Source of the DNA: VGNY01 sp964549635 | Lineage (GTDB): Bacteria > Chloroflexota > Dehalococcoidia > GIF9 > UBA5629 | Assembly (NCBI GenBank): GCA_964549635.1 | Contig: CAZJVJ010000001.1 | Coordinates: 1-64,000, forward strand | Length of the DNA: 64,000 bases | Direction of reading: 5' to 3' | Part shown: positions 52,623 to 62,009 of the stretch, one piece after another | How the letters are laid out: every line of letters starts with the position of its first letter | Numbering within the stretch: the stretch's first letter is position 1 | Notes under the pieces: model-generated | Database searches by the model: none | Told to the model about the DNA's origin: nothing | What the model saw: only the letters and a program-made list of their open reading frames with translations | Made by a program: the position numbers and the translations under genes

Positions 52623-52994
52623 TCAGCCTCTACCCCCACCTCCGCTGCCACCACCAGAACCCCCGTGTCCACCAGACCCACCCCGATTGAGTTTGATTAC
52701 CTGTGACTCGATAGCATGCAGGTCAATACCCAGTGGGGATAACGGAGCAGGCTTTACGCTTCCTTGCTCGTCAAGCCGCCTCAGGTTATTAGATATCTCC
52801 TCTTGAGCTGCTGCAATTAAGTCGTCAGGTTTAGGCGGCGGTATCAGACAGCCCATTTGACCGATTAAATGAACTGACATCAAGAAACCAACTGCTAGCA
52901 CAAACTTGACCAAGCCTCTTTTTTTATCATCGTAAATATGCTCAGGCAACCTTGCCGACCTTACATAACAAGCAATTGCCTCGAATTTTTTCAT
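52623..52994 (-). CDS. Small envelope protein with glycine-rich tail
   Basis: 123 residues from the ATG at 52994; a GTG 39 bases earlier (53033) is possible. One hydrophobic helix (LVKFVLAVGFLMSVHLIGQMGC, residues about 27-48) is followed by PPPKPDD and a helical part, ending in a Gly/Ser-rich tail (GGSGGHGGSGGGSG). It may be a poor lipoprotein or a single-pass protein. No family is recognised. Confidence 0.6.
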   Translation of the reverse strand: MKKFEAIACYVRSARLPEHIYDDKKRGLVKFVLAVGFLMSVHLIGQMGCLIPPPKPDDLIAAAQEEISNNLRRLDEQGSVKPAPLSPLGIDLHAIESQVIKLNRGGSGGHGGSGGGSGGGGRG

Positions 52995-53205
52995 TCTTAT
53001 TCTACGTATAGTATTAGCTTCAAAACTGCCCACATTCTAATACACCACCATTGTAGTGTCAAAAAACTTTTTAATAAAGTAATGCTGCCGACCCCTGAAA
53101 AAGAAGTTTGGCTTGGACAATTTATATCGGTACCAACAGCTTGTCGAACAGGCATCAAATTATGCAACGTTGTTTTACGCCCAGAATTATGGCAATATAA
53201 CAAGC

Positions 53206-54216
53206 TCAATCTTGGCAGAGCTCCGCTATCAAAACGGCTAAGGCTAGGTCACCATCGTATTTGCCCGATTTTATAGCGATATCGGCCTCAAGGAGGCTAT
53301 GGTACGTACTCTTCACCCGCTCAAATGTATATGCCCTAGCCTGCTTTAATGCCTTCTGCAATGCAAAATCCGGAGCTGATTCCAGCATATCCCGAATTTC
53401 ACGCTGTAACAATTCCTGCCCAAGCTCCTTAGCCATGACTATTAATCGTAGCTCGCGGGTAATCATAGTCAAAATATAGGGAGCAGTTGCACCCTCCTGC
53501 AGTAACCGATAAAGCAACTGCTGAGCTATCTTTCTTCGCCCTTCAAGGATAGCGTCCACCAGGGAAAAAATATTAGCTTCACGAGCATAACTTGTCACCT
53601 TCCTAACACTGTCCTCGGTTATAGTTTGTCCGGAACAAAAAGTAAGCAGCTTATCTATCTCATTACTCATTGCCCATAAATCAGCACCTACAAGCTCTAT
53701 CAACAACTTGATAGCGCCAGCCGAGATGGTACCACCACTTTGCTCCACGCGGTTTTGTATCCACTGGCGTAAAACATTATCCTTGAATTGGGGAAAGGCT
53801 ATGACTTCAGCCAGCGGCGTCAAAGCATGTAATAAACGATTAGTCCGCTTTCCCTTACCCAACTCACCATCAATCAGAATAAGCACAGTAGTTACTGGCA
53901 TCTGCCTCACGTAGTCCGGCAACCTCATCCATTCTTCAAAACTGGAATCTAGTTTTGCTTTGGTACGAGCACTCCGCTGTTTCAAGCCAGATTCTTGCTC
54001 GAAGCGTTCCAGCAAACCCTTAACAATAACCAACCGGAATGGACACAAAAATGGTGCAGTATTGCACTCAGCTACAAGCTCATTCAGGCTCAGGCACCGG
54101 CCATCCAGCACCCTGGTATTGAATGCCAGCATCTCTGAGCCACCCAGCCCTTGTTTTATCTCCCCAAGCTTCTGCTGGAGAGAGAAATCGTCCTTCCCGT
54201 AAAGTATATAAAACAA
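53206..54216 (-). CDS. holA: DNA polymerase III delta subunit
   Basis: 336 residues. An N-terminal YILYGKDDFSLQQKL segment, the middle AAA-like part (ATTVLILIDGELGKGKRTNR-type region) and the C-terminal clamp-loader collar (FSLVDAILEGRRKIAQQLL, APYILTMITRELRLI) match the HolA family. It opens the beta clamp in the clamp loader. It is divergent from the ferritin-like gene. Confidence 0.92.
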   Translation of the reverse strand: MFYILYGKDDFSLQQKLGEIKQGLGGSEMLAFNTRVLDGRCLSLNELVAECNTAPFLCPFRLVIVKGLLERFEQESGLKQRSARTKAKLDSSFEEWMRLPDYVRQMPVTTVLILIDGELGKGKRTNRLLHALTPLAEVIAFPQFKDNVLRQWIQNRVEQSGGTISAGAIKLLIELVGADLWAMSNEIDKLLTFCSGQTITEDSVRKVTSYAREANIFSLVDAILEGRRKIAQQLLYRLLQEGATAPYILTMITRELRLIVMAKELGQELLQREIRDMLESAPDFALQKALKQARAYTFERVKSTYHSLLEADIAIKSGKYDGDLALAVLIAELCQD

Positions 54217-54254
54217 GACTCACATCCTACGCCGCTGTATCATAGACACACTAC

Positions 54255-54283
54255 TTGATTTTACCCTCCCTACCAGTTATACT
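54255..54283 (+). promoter_or_regulatory. Promoter of the ferritin-like/purine run
   Basis: TTGATT (54255-54260), 17-bp spacer, TATACT (54278-54283), about 90 bp before the ATG at 54373. Confidence 0.55.
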
Positions 54284-54372
54284 CAAGTACTTAATTGTAA
54301 TTCAGAGAGTTGGACTGCCACCGGAAATACAGTAAATAACCTCTTGGGTATTAAGCGTGTAAGGAGAGTGAA

Positions 54373-54636
54373 ATGAGCTATCCATTTGATGAACCAACCG
54401 ATATCGATAATGAACAAGAGCTAGACTTGGCAATGCTCCGCGCAGATTTAATAGCAGAATTAGAAGCTATTAATCAGTATGAAGAGCACATCGACGCTTT
54501 AGAGGATGAGGAGGCAGTAAGGGTTTTGGAACATATACTAGACGACGAAAAAGAACATGTTGCCGCATTGGTGAAGCTAATTCAAATGCTCGACCCCGTC
54601 CAGGCTGAAAAATTCAAGAAAGAGTTGCCGTACTGA
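54373..54636 (+). CDS. Small ferritin-like (rubrerythrin-type) helical protein
   Basis: 87 residues with AAGGAGAG upstream. Two helices carry metal-ligand motifs: AELEAINQYEEHID (Glu, then ExxH-like) and LDDEKEHVAALVKLI (ExxH). This is half of a ferritin-like four-helix bundle, expected to dimerise around a di-iron site, like the encapsulated-ferritin and rubrerythrin groups. No encapsulin is nearby. It precedes purD by 31 bp; a functional link is not obvious. Confidence 0.8.
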   Translation: MSYPFDEPTDIDNEQELDLAMLRADLIAELEAINQYEEHIDALEDEEAVRVLEHILDDEKEHVAALVKLIQMLDPVQAEKFKKELPY

Positions 54637-54667
54637 ACTGGCACACAGACACATAAGAGGGCCATCA

Positions 54668-55933
54668 TTGAAAGTAATGGTCGTCGGCGGCGGAGCGCGG
54701 GAGCACGCACTGGCTTGGAAGATTGCTCAAAGCTCCAGAGTAACAGAGCTTTACGTTGCACCAGGTAATGCTGGGACAGCACGTTTCGCCCGTAATCTGA
54801 ATATAAAACCAATTGACATTGAAACTTTAGCTAAAGCAGCACGGGACATCAATATTGACCTCACAGTCGTTGGTCCAGAAGCGCCGCTGGCTGCCGGTAT
54901 TGTAGATTGTTTCGAGCAGCTAGGCTTGACCATCTTCGGCCCATCTAAAGCTGGCACACAGATTGAATCCAGCAAAGTTTTCGCCAAGAAACTCATGCAG
55001 AAGTATGCCATTCCCTGCCCTAGAGGTGCTACTTTTTCCAATTACGTAGAAGCTAAAAAATACCTAGAATCTCAGCCCGTACCCATCGTTGTTAAGGCAG
55101 ATGGGCTAGCAGGAGGCAAAGGAGTGACTGTAGCTTTTACCAAAGAGGAGGCCCAAAGGGCCCTGTCAGATATTATGCAAGCTAAGGTTTTCGGCCCGGC
55201 TGGGGACAGCGTAGTAATTGAGGAATGCCTTACAGGAAAAGAGGTGAGCCTATTGGTATTCACCGATAGCAAAACAGTTGTCCCGATGGTTCCAGCCTGT
55301 GATTACAAAAGAGTGTTTGATAACGATCAAGGTCCCAACACTGGCGGCATGGGAAGCTATAGCCCCCCGGGGTTTTTCGACGCCGGATTGATGCAGCAAG
55401 TGACGAAAAAGATACTAGAACCTGCAATACATGCTATGACAAACGAGGGTATACCCTATAAAGGGGTGCTTTACGCTGGACTGATGATTGACGCCGAAGG
55501 AGCCAAAGTATTAGAATTTAATGCCAGGTTTGGTGACCCGGAGACCCAAGCTATACTACCCCGCCTTAAGACGGACCTAGTGGACATTCTCCTAGCTGTA
55601 GTAGATAACAGGCTCAGCGAAATAACCGCTGAGTGGAGCGAGGAGGTCTGTGTTGGCGTGGTGATGGCATCAGGCGGATATCCCGGGAATTATGAAACGG
55701 GCTTTCCGATCATAGGTCTAGAGACATTAGACCAAGACATCCTGGTCTTTCACGCTGGAACCAAGCTGGGCAAAAATTCACAGATATATACTGATGGAGG
55801 ACGTGTACTTACGGTAACAGCAACTGGGAAAACTATGTTTGAAGCCAGAAACAAAGTCTACCAGAATATATCACGCATCCATTTTCACGGCTGCCATTAC
55901 CGCAAAGACATCGCAGCCAGGGAGGTAAACTAG
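54668..55933 (+). CDS. purD: Phosphoribosylamine-glycine ligase
   Basis: 421 residues, TTG start. VVGGGAREHALAWKIAQS and the ATP-grasp regions VKADGLAGGKGVT and LEFNARFGDPETQA are standard. It makes GAR in purine synthesis. First of five purine genes; the stop is adjacent to the purE ATG. Confidence 0.97.
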   Translation: MKVMVVGGGAREHALAWKIAQSSRVTELYVAPGNAGTARFARNLNIKPIDIETLAKAARDINIDLTVVGPEAPLAAGIVDCFEQLGLTIFGPSKAGTQIESSKVFAKKLMQKYAIPCPRGATFSNYVEAKKYLESQPVPIVVKADGLAGGKGVTVAFTKEEAQRALSDIMQAKVFGPAGDSVVIEECLTGKEVSLLVFTDSKTVVPMVPACDYKRVFDNDQGPNTGGMGSYSPPGFFDAGLMQQVTKKILEPAIHAMTNEGIPYKGVLYAGLMIDAEGAKVLEFNARFGDPETQAILPRLKTDLVDILLAVVDNRLSEITAEWSEEVCVGVVMASGGYPGNYETGFPIIGLETLDQDILVFHAGTKLGKNSQIYTDGGRVLTVTATGKTMFEARNKVYQNISRIHFHGCHYRKDIAAREVN

Positions 55934-56392
55934 ATGGCACTGGTTGGTGTAGTAATAGGTAGCAAAAACGACGAGCCCCTGATACAGCCAGCTCTGGACA
56001 TGCTAAAACAGCTAAACATCGAATATGAATTTAGCGTTATATCAGCCCATAGAAACCCAGGGCGGGTGCGTGAATATGCCTCTACAGCCGCAGAACGCGG
56101 AATTGAGGTTATCATCGCTGCCGCTGGGTTTGCCGCACACTTGCCTGGCGTTATTGCCAGCCTCACAACTTTGCCTGTTATCGGCGTGCCCTTGCCCACT
56201 AGCGACCTCAAAGGTATCGATTCATTGTACTCCATCGTGCAGATGCCGTCCGGAGTACCAGTAGCTTGTGTTGGCATCGGCACTTCAGGGGCCAGAAACG
56301 CAGCTTTATTAGCCGCCCAGATCCTGGGTATTAAACATCATGACATAAGAGAGGCATTTGAAAAATACAAACAGAAACTGGCAGAAGGCTAA
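55934..56392 (+). CDS. purE: N5-carboxyaminoimidazole ribonucleotide mutase
   Basis: 152 residues. GSKNDEPLIQPALDML, SVISAHRNPGRVREYAS and IAAAGFAAHLPGVIAS match PurE; the usual GSxSD reads GSKND. No purK is seen nearby, so CAIR formation could rely on a gene elsewhere or a class II PurE; the sequence does not decide. Confidence 0.95.
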   Translation: MALVGVVIGSKNDEPLIQPALDMLKQLNIEYEFSVISAHRNPGRVREYASTAAERGIEVIIAAAGFAAHLPGVIASLTTLPVIGVPLPTSDLKGIDSLYSIVQMPSGVPVACVGIGTSGARNAALLAAQILGIKHHDIREAFEKYKQKLAEG

Positions 56393-56407
56393 TCGTCGGA
56401 GAGAAAC

Positions 56408-57754
56408 ATGATTGAGCGCTATTCTCGCCCCCAGATGAAAAAAATATGGTCAGAAGAAAATAAATTCGAAAAATGGCTGCAGGTGGAAATTGCTGTCTGC
56501 GAAGCCTGGGCAGAAATAGGCATCATTCCCAAAGAAGCCATTTCCAAAATAAGGACAGCTACCTACAAACTGGAACGAATTGCAGAAATCCTCAAAATAA
56601 CCCATCATGATATGACAGCCTTTCTTCAGGCAGTAAGTGAATCATTGGGAGAGGAATCTAGGTTTATCCACCTTGGTCTCACCTCCTCAGACGTCATGGA
56701 TACGGCGCTTAGCCTCCAATTGAAAGAAGCATCAACGCTTCTGACTCAAGATATTGCCGAACTTATCTCAGTTTTAGAGGCTAGAGCCATTGAACACAAG
56801 CAAACCATAATGATAGGTCGAACGCACGGCGTTCATGCCGAGCCCATCACATTCGGTCTTAAACTGGCGTTATGGGCGCAAGAAATGAAACGAAACGCAG
56901 CTCGGCTGGCCGAAGCTGAGAAAACTATCAGCGTGGGTAAAATCTCTGGAGCTGTAGGTACCTACGCCACCGTGCCACCAGAAGTCGAAGCGATAGCTTG
57001 TGCTAAACTGGGATTATCTCCAGCACCGATATCCAGCCAGATTCTACAGCGCGACCGACACGCCCAATTCGTGACTACCTTAGCCATCATTGCCAGTTCA
57101 CTTGAGAAGTTCGCCACCGAAATCAGAAGTTTGCAAAGAACTGAAATTCTGGAAGCAGAGGAGCCTTTTGCCGTCGGACAGACGGGCTCCTCGGCAATGC
57201 CCCACAAACGAAACCCAGAACTATGTGAACGTGTCTGCGGGCTGGCTAGACTAATAAGGGGTTACGCCTTGACTTCCATGGAGAACGTGGCTCTCTGGCA
57301 CGAGAGGGATATCAGCCATTCCTCCACTGAACGGGTTATTTTCCCTGATGCCTGTCTGGTGCTGGACTATATACTGACCATCTTCACCTCTGTAATGAAA
57401 GGGCTTCAGGTCTACCCCGATAATATGCGTCGCAACCTCGAGCTTACCCAGGGACTAGTCTTTTCACAACGGGTTCTTTTAGCCCTCATAGATAAGGGCT
57501 TAAGCCGACAAAAAGCCTACGAACTAGTCCAGCGGAACGCCATGAAGGCCTGGAAGTTGAAAACCAGTTTACTTGACTTGCTTAAAGTCGATGCCGACGT
57601 AACAACCCACTTATCCGAATCAGAACTAGAACCGCTATTTAACTATAACTATTTCACAAGGTATATTGATATAGTCTTCCACCGACTTGGCTTAACCGAA
57701 AAAAGGGAAGTTAAAAGGGTTAAAAATGAAGAACTAGCGCCACACGCGCTTTAA
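56408..57754 (+). CDS. purB: Adenylosuccinate lyase
   Basis: 448 residues. The signature GSSAMPHKRNPELCE is present, with HDMTAFLQAVSESLGEESR and HLGLTSSDVMDTA carrying active-site His and Ser segments. It acts twice in purine synthesis (SAICAR to AICAR and adenylosuccinate to AMP). Confidence 0.97.
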   Translation: MIERYSRPQMKKIWSEENKFEKWLQVEIAVCEAWAEIGIIPKEAISKIRTATYKLERIAEILKITHHDMTAFLQAVSESLGEESRFIHLGLTSSDVMDTALSLQLKEASTLLTQDIAELISVLEARAIEHKQTIMIGRTHGVHAEPITFGLKLALWAQEMKRNAARLAEAEKTISVGKISGAVGTYATVPPEVEAIACAKLGLSPAPISSQILQRDRHAQFVTTLAIIASSLEKFATEIRSLQRTEILEAEEPFAVGQTGSSAMPHKRNPELCERVCGLARLIRGYALTSMENVALWHERDISHSSTERVIFPDACLVLDYILTIFTSVMKGLQVYPDNMRRNLELTQGLVFSQRVLLALIDKGLSRQKAYELVQRNAMKAWKLKTSLLDLLKVDADVTTHLSESELEPLFNYNYFTRYIDIVFHRLGLTEKREVKRVKNEELAPHAL

Positions 57755-57767
57755 ACGAAACAGTACT

Positions 57768-58682
57768 ATGTCGGCCATTGTAACAGAGACAAATTTACCA
57801 CTAACCTTGTTCTGCCGGGGCAAGGTCCGAGACACCTATGATCTGGGCGATAAGTTGTTGATAATTTCCACTGACCGCATCTCCGCCTTTGATGTGGTCT
57901 TGCCCAACCCTATACCAGATAAAGGGCTGGTTCTTAACCAGCTCTCATGTTTCTGGTTTGAAAAGACATGCCACATAGTGCCAAACCACCTCATTACACC
58001 TGTTGACACAGCCGATTCGCTAAGACCGTATCTTCCACCCAAGGTTACAGTACCAGATTACCTATTAGGTCGGTCGATGGTGGTCTTAAAGGCCGAACGT
58101 GTCCCTGTGGAGTGCGTAGTCCGCGGCTATATGGCAGGTTCAGCGTGGTCAGAATATAAAGAGTCTGGTACCATTTCTGGTATGCCCACACCCAAGGGTA
58201 TGGAAGAGAGCCAGGAGTTACCGCAACCTCTATTTACACCAACCACAAAGGCTGACATCGGGCACGACCTGCCTCTAAACAAAAAAGAACTGGAAGACCT
58301 GGTGGGAAAAAGAGTAGCCCTTGACCTAGAAGAAAAAAGTCTGGCCATTTATCAATACGCCAGGGACTATGCCCGAGAGCGAGGCATTATTATTGCTGAT
58401 ACCAAATTCGAGTTCGGCTACATTGATGGTAAGCTTATCCTGATCGACGAACTGCTAACGCCGGATTCAAGTCGCTTCTGGGATGCTGCCCAATATATCG
58501 TAGGACGGTCTCAGCCAAGTTTTGATAAACAGCCAGTTCGAGACTGGCTGATAAGCTCAGGATGGAACAAGGAGCCACCAGCACCGGTGCTGCCGTCTGA
58601 TGTCGTCGAAGCCACAACTAGGCGCTATCGAGAGGCGTACGAGCGTTTAACTGGTAAGGCGCTTCAGAATGTATCTGGCTAA
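57768..58682 (+). CDS. purC: SAICAR synthetase
   Basis: 304 residues. FCRGKVRDTYDLGDKLLIIS and VECVVRGYMAGSAWSEYK, then LIDELLTPDSSRFWDA, are family signatures. It joins CAIR and aspartate. The length is at the long, eukaryote-like end seen in several bacteria. Its stop overlaps the purS start by 14 bp. Confidence 0.97.
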   Translation: MSAIVTETNLPLTLFCRGKVRDTYDLGDKLLIISTDRISAFDVVLPNPIPDKGLVLNQLSCFWFEKTCHIVPNHLITPVDTADSLRPYLPPKVTVPDYLLGRSMVVLKAERVPVECVVRGYMAGSAWSEYKESGTISGMPTPKGMEESQELPQPLFTPTTKADIGHDLPLNKKELEDLVGKRVALDLEEKSLAIYQYARDYARERGIIIADTKFEFGYIDGKLILIDELLTPDSSRFWDAAQYIVGRSQPSFDKQPVRDWLISSGWNKEPPAPVLPSDVVEATTRRYREAYERLTGKALQNVSG

Positions 58683-58923
58683 GGTCTACATCACACTAAA
58701 ACCCACGGTAAACGACCCTCAAGGCTTGACTATAAAGGGAGCACTGCATAACCTTGGCTTTACCTCGGTCGAGGACGTCCGAGCCGGCAAATATATAGAA
58801 GTTCGACTTCAAGAAACCGACCCAGACAGAGCTAAAAAACAGATTGATGAGATGTGCCGCAAACTCCTGGCCAACCCGGTCATCGAAAGTTATCGCTTCG
58901 AAGTAGGAGAGACGGTGCCCTGA
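58669..58923 (+). CDS. purS: Phosphoribosylformylglycinamidine synthase subunit PurS
   Basis: 84 residues. The segments VYITLKPTVNDPQGLTIKGALHNLG and VRLQETDPDRAKKQIDEMCRKLLANPVIESY are the PurS pattern. PurS bridges PurL and PurQ in the three-subunit FGAM synthase. purQ and purL normally follow directly but here the operon ends and an inverted lipoprotein remnant begins 3 bp later. Confidence 0.95.
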   Translation: MYLAKVYITLKPTVNDPQGLTIKGALHNLGFTSVEDVRAGKYIEVRLQETDPDRAKKQIDEMCRKLLANPVIESYRFEVGETVP

Positions 58924-58925
58924 TT

Positions 58926-59706
58926 TCAAGGCATAAGATCCCCACATACCCATACCACCGTACGAACATTGTTCCCCTCATTACTTTCAGCATTGGTGTT
59001 GCCAGTATCAACGCGCACTTCAATGTTATATGGAGTGCCGACAGGACAAATGAATATAACGGCAAACATCCGATCAGCTGAAGCCCCCGCAGCTAAAGCA
59101 GGCACAGAATCCGAATCTTTCAAAACACCATTAATGTATAGTTGTGCACTGCATGCGGCAGAATTCAGGCTGCCTTGGTTCTTTACCCTGTAATAGAATT
59201 TGCCCCCCGAGCGCCAAATGTTTTCCACGATCAAATCAGGTCTCTGTATTTCAACTATAGGCGGCAGGAAAATTATGCACATCCACGACTCTGAGAATGA
59301 ATTATTCGCTTCAGAGCCTTCCGTTACAATATTATCTTTATCGACAAGCACCGCTACGGTATCAGAGGTACCGCCGCAAGCATAGGAATAAGCACCGAAG
59401 CTTTCCTCCCTCGACTCCCCCACACCAAGAGGAGCCACACTATCGTATCCTTTAACAACACCATCGATAACCAGAGCCGAAGTGCTGGCACCAGCCAGTG
59501 CAGTGCCTCGATTTTTTATCTTGTAATATATTCTATGCTAACTTTGCTGGCACCGGAAACATTCCAGCTAAGGATCGCAGACTCGGTGGCCGATATGCTC
59601 GGTGGTTGCGCATCCAAAGAGTTTATAGGCGGTTGAATTGCAGGGCTGGTTACACAACCTAGACCCAGTAATACGATCAGAGGAATGGAAACAACGGCTT
59701 CTTCAT
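58926..59706 (-). pseudogene. Broken CARDB/Ig-like lipoprotein
   Basis: Read on the minus strand from ATG at 59706. MKKPLFPFL meets a stop at 59677-59679; one frame over, IVLLGLGCVTS continues a lipoprotein signal and runs through an Ig-like start (SILSWNVSGASKVSIEY-type) to a stop at 59516-59518. In a third frame YYKIKNRGTALAGAS continues as CARDB repeats to the stop at 58926. So at least two frameshifts are needed, plus apparent loss of sequence near 59530. The longest intact frame (58926-59438, GTG start, 170 residues) has two CARDB modules. The SWNVSGAS segment resembles the intact neighbour at 59768-60868. Confidence 0.65.
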
Positions 59707-59767
59707 TTCTTTATGAATACAATTTTAGATAGCCCAAAAGCTAAGCAGTAACTACTTTCGGTACACC

Positions 59768-60868
59768 TCAATCCTGATACTTAACAACCAGCCTGGTCTT
59801 ATTTGACTTTAGCGTCAAATAATCAGCTACTCCATACATGTAAAAGTCCTTCTCAAATTGCAAGCGAACCTGAAAACGACTGCTGCCAGCGTCGACCTGT
59901 GCCTGAATAGCATCAACCAGCTGGCTGGAACTGATAGGATAGGTAGGCATGGCTGCAATCCAAAAGATGGCTCCAGGCAGGATACCAATGACGAAATCGC
60001 GACTGCGAAGTTCTGTATACTGACAGCTATAAATATACAACTTTCCAAGCATTGTAAATGGCGAGCCAACCACCTCAGCAAGTGTCAAATCTAAAAAGGC
60101 AGAACTTATCTTAGCACCTTTGGGTATAGCCGAAATATCAAAACTCAAAAACGCTTGCATGGCTACGTTTGCGGCAGTATCTCCAACACTTGGCTCCGGC
60201 CCAACATGTCCGTCACGCCTCACATGTCCATCCTCTGCAGCTATTGAATATAGCTCTACGATTTTTGAAGGCACAGTAGTAACCGCCACACCGGTTGTAG
60301 CCGTAACAGTTCCAAATTGATTGGTTGCGGTCAGAGTATATACCGTGGCCTTGGTGGGCGATACCACTCTGTTTCCCGCCAAGGCCACATTCCCGATATC
60401 CGGGTCTATTCTCACCATCGATGCCCCCAAGACATCCCAGCGCAGAACAGAGGACTCACCAACTGCAACGCTCGGCGGATTAGCTTCAAACAGATTTATG
60501 ACCGGCATAACAATCCCGGTTGGTAGAACAACCACCGTGCATGAAACTTCCTTCGACCAAGCCCCATCACTATCTTGAACCTTAAACCATATGGTATGAG
60601 TACCTACTGATAAGGATGACGTTTTAAATGATGCTGTCGTGCTCAACTGACCGTCAATACTTGACCGCCAACTATAAGCAGCTATTGACCCGCCATCAGG
60701 GTCCACACCATGGCCAGCAAAAGTTACTATCTCACCCGGAGAAATCCTAGCTGCTGATACCGAATCTATAAAAGCAATGGGGGGTTCATTCGCTGGCGAT
60801 GAAGGAACAGGCAGACAGCTACCAGCCAGTATCAAAAATGCAGAGACTAAAGGCAACAACTTTCGCAT
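59768..60868 (-). CDS. Lipoprotein with PKD/Ig-like domains
   Basis: 366 residues; the ATG at 60868 is chosen because GGAGGTAAGGAT lies just upstream. Signal peptide with lipobox (LILAGSC). Residues about 30-115 look like a PKD/Ig-like domain (ARISPGEIVTFAGHGVDPDG, THTIWFKVQDSDGAWS), about 120-205 an Ig-like domain (SVAVGESSVLRWDVLGAS, YTLTATNQFGTVTATTG), and the rest a DNRLRE-like beta module (EDGHVRRDGHVG, AFLSFDISAIPKGAKI). It is probably surface-attached. No enzyme motif is visible. Confidence 0.8.
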   Translation of the reverse strand: MRKLLPLVSAFLILAGSCLPVPSSPANEPPIAFIDSVSAARISPGEIVTFAGHGVDPDGGSIAAYSWRSSIDGQLSTTASFKTSSLSVGTHTIWFKVQDSDGAWSKEVSCTVVVLPTGIVMPVINLFEANPPSVAVGESSVLRWDVLGASMVRIDPDIGNVALAGNRVVSPTKATVYTLTATNQFGTVTATTGVAVTTVPSKIVELYSIAAEDGHVRRDGHVGPEPSVGDTAANVAMQAFLSFDISAIPKGAKISSAFLDLTLAEVVGSPFTMLGKLYIYSCQYTELRSRDFVIGILPGAIFWIAAMPTYPISSSQLVDAIQAQVDAGSSRFQVRLQFEKDFYMYGVADYLTLKSNKTRLVVKYQD

Positions 60869-60889
60869 ATCCTTACCTCCAAGCAAATT

Positions 60890-61087
60890 TTAGATTTCCA
60901 CGAATAATAAGACCGTTACACCTTCTTTCCACACGGCCCATTTCTTATTTGCCCTCAACCGCCCAATAACATAATGGTACACCATCCTGAGGCCTCTGCT
61001 GTGAAGCTTAAATCTTCTCCTGGTCTTTTTCTCTCGCCTCCGTTCGGTCTTACTTTTCCTTAAGCCATATTCTTCCAATTGTAACAA
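60890..61087 (-). CDS. Possible small basic protein
   Basis: 65 codons from a TTG at 61087, 17 bp after the Sir2 stop, with AAGG upstream. The N-terminal half is very rich in Lys and Arg (KSKTERRREKKTRRRFKLHS) and the C-terminal end is hydrophobic. I recognise no family, and it may not be translated. Confidence 0.3.
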   Translation of the reverse strand: MLQLEEYGLRKSKTERRREKKTRRRFKLHSRGLRMVYHYVIGRLRANKKWAVWKEGVTVLLFVEI

Positions 61088-61104
61088 TTCTGCCTTAAGG
61101 TTGA

Positions 61105-61878
61105 TTATCGTTTTTTTACCCGCTCTATGATCTTCGCCATTGCCTCACCTGCCTTACTGGTAATAAGCACCGTAGCTCGAGAATCCATCGGCGTAGGGCT
61201 GAGATTTATTATGACCAGTTTAGCTCCAGCCTCTACAGCATACATAGGCATATAAGCCGCTGGATAGACCACCAAAGTAGAACCGATAACAATGAAAAGG
61301 TCGCAATGCCGAGAATGGTAAATAGCATCATTTAGTGTCTTTTGCGGTAATGCCTCACCAAAAAAAACGGCGTCCGGCTTCAAAATACCACGACACAAAT
61401 GACAATCAGGGACTTCTTCCTCCTTAAGCCGCTGCAGAATCACCTCCATCGGAAAACGACTATCACAACTCATACACCGCACCCGCTTCATGTTGCCGTG
61501 AAGCTCAAACACCTTCTCTGACGAGTTTCCTGCCTTTTGATGGAGGTTATCAATATTCTGTGTAATAACGCACGTCAGCTTGCCAAGTTTCTCCAGCTCG
61601 GCGATTGCATAATGAGCCTGGTTCGGCTCAGCATCCTGCAGAAGGCTACCTTCCCTTAACAGCTGCCACTGCATCCTCCTGGTCTCAGGACTACGCATGA
61701 ACTTCTGAATTGTGAAGTCATCAGGATCAAACCGACTCCAGATGCCCCCAGGACTGCGAAAGTCAGGGATACCTGACTCAGTGCTTACTCCAGCCCCGGT
61801 GAAGACTACAACTCTGTTCGACCCAAGAATCAATGTAGCTACTTTATCAGCCAGATAATCCAAATCTTTACTTTCCAT
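61105..61878 (-). CDS. Sir2-family NAD-dependent deacylase
   Basis: 257 residues. NAD-binding GAGVSTESGIPDFRS, TQNIDNLH, catalytic His in ELHGN, and a zinc ribbon (CMSC..CHLC). GSTLVVYPAA follows. It removes acyl groups from lysines, including those of acyl-CoA synthetases in other bacteria; no acetyltransferase pair is adjacent. Confidence 0.95.
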   Translation of the reverse strand: MESKDLDYLADKVATLILGSNRVVVFTGAGVSTESGIPDFRSPGGIWSRFDPDDFTIQKFMRSPETRRMQWQLLREGSLLQDAEPNQAHYAIAELEKLGKLTCVITQNIDNLHQKAGNSSEKVFELHGNMKRVRCMSCDSRFPMEVILQRLKEEEVPDCHLCRGILKPDAVFFGEALPQKTLNDAIYHSRHCDLFIVIGSTLVVYPAAYMPMYAVEAGAKLVIINLSPTPMDSRATVLITSKAGEAMAKIIERVKKR

Positions 61879-61911
61879 GGTCTAACCCCTAATCTCAATA
61901 TTTTGTTGTCA

Positions 61912-61940
61912 ATGCTAATTGGCTTTGATCAAAATGTCAA
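61912..61940 (-). promoter_or_regulatory. Promoter of the Sir2 gene
   Basis: On the minus strand: TTGACA (complement of 61935-61940), 17-bp spacer, TAGCAT (complement of 61912-61917), about 34 bp before the ATG at 61878. Confidence 0.55.
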
Positions 61941-61950
61941 GAATGCTAAA

Positions 61951-61980
61951 TAGACATAAACCTCAGTATATCGGTATACT
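61951..61980 (+). promoter_or_regulatory. Promoter of birA with overlapping palindrome
   Basis: TAGACA (61951-61956), 18-bp spacer, TATACT (61975-61980). The perfect inverted repeat AGTATA-tcgg-TATACT (61965-61980) overlaps the -10 box and may be an operator. Confidence 0.5.
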
Positions 61981-62009
61981 AACTGGAAACTAACGCCAGG
62001 CTGTAACAA

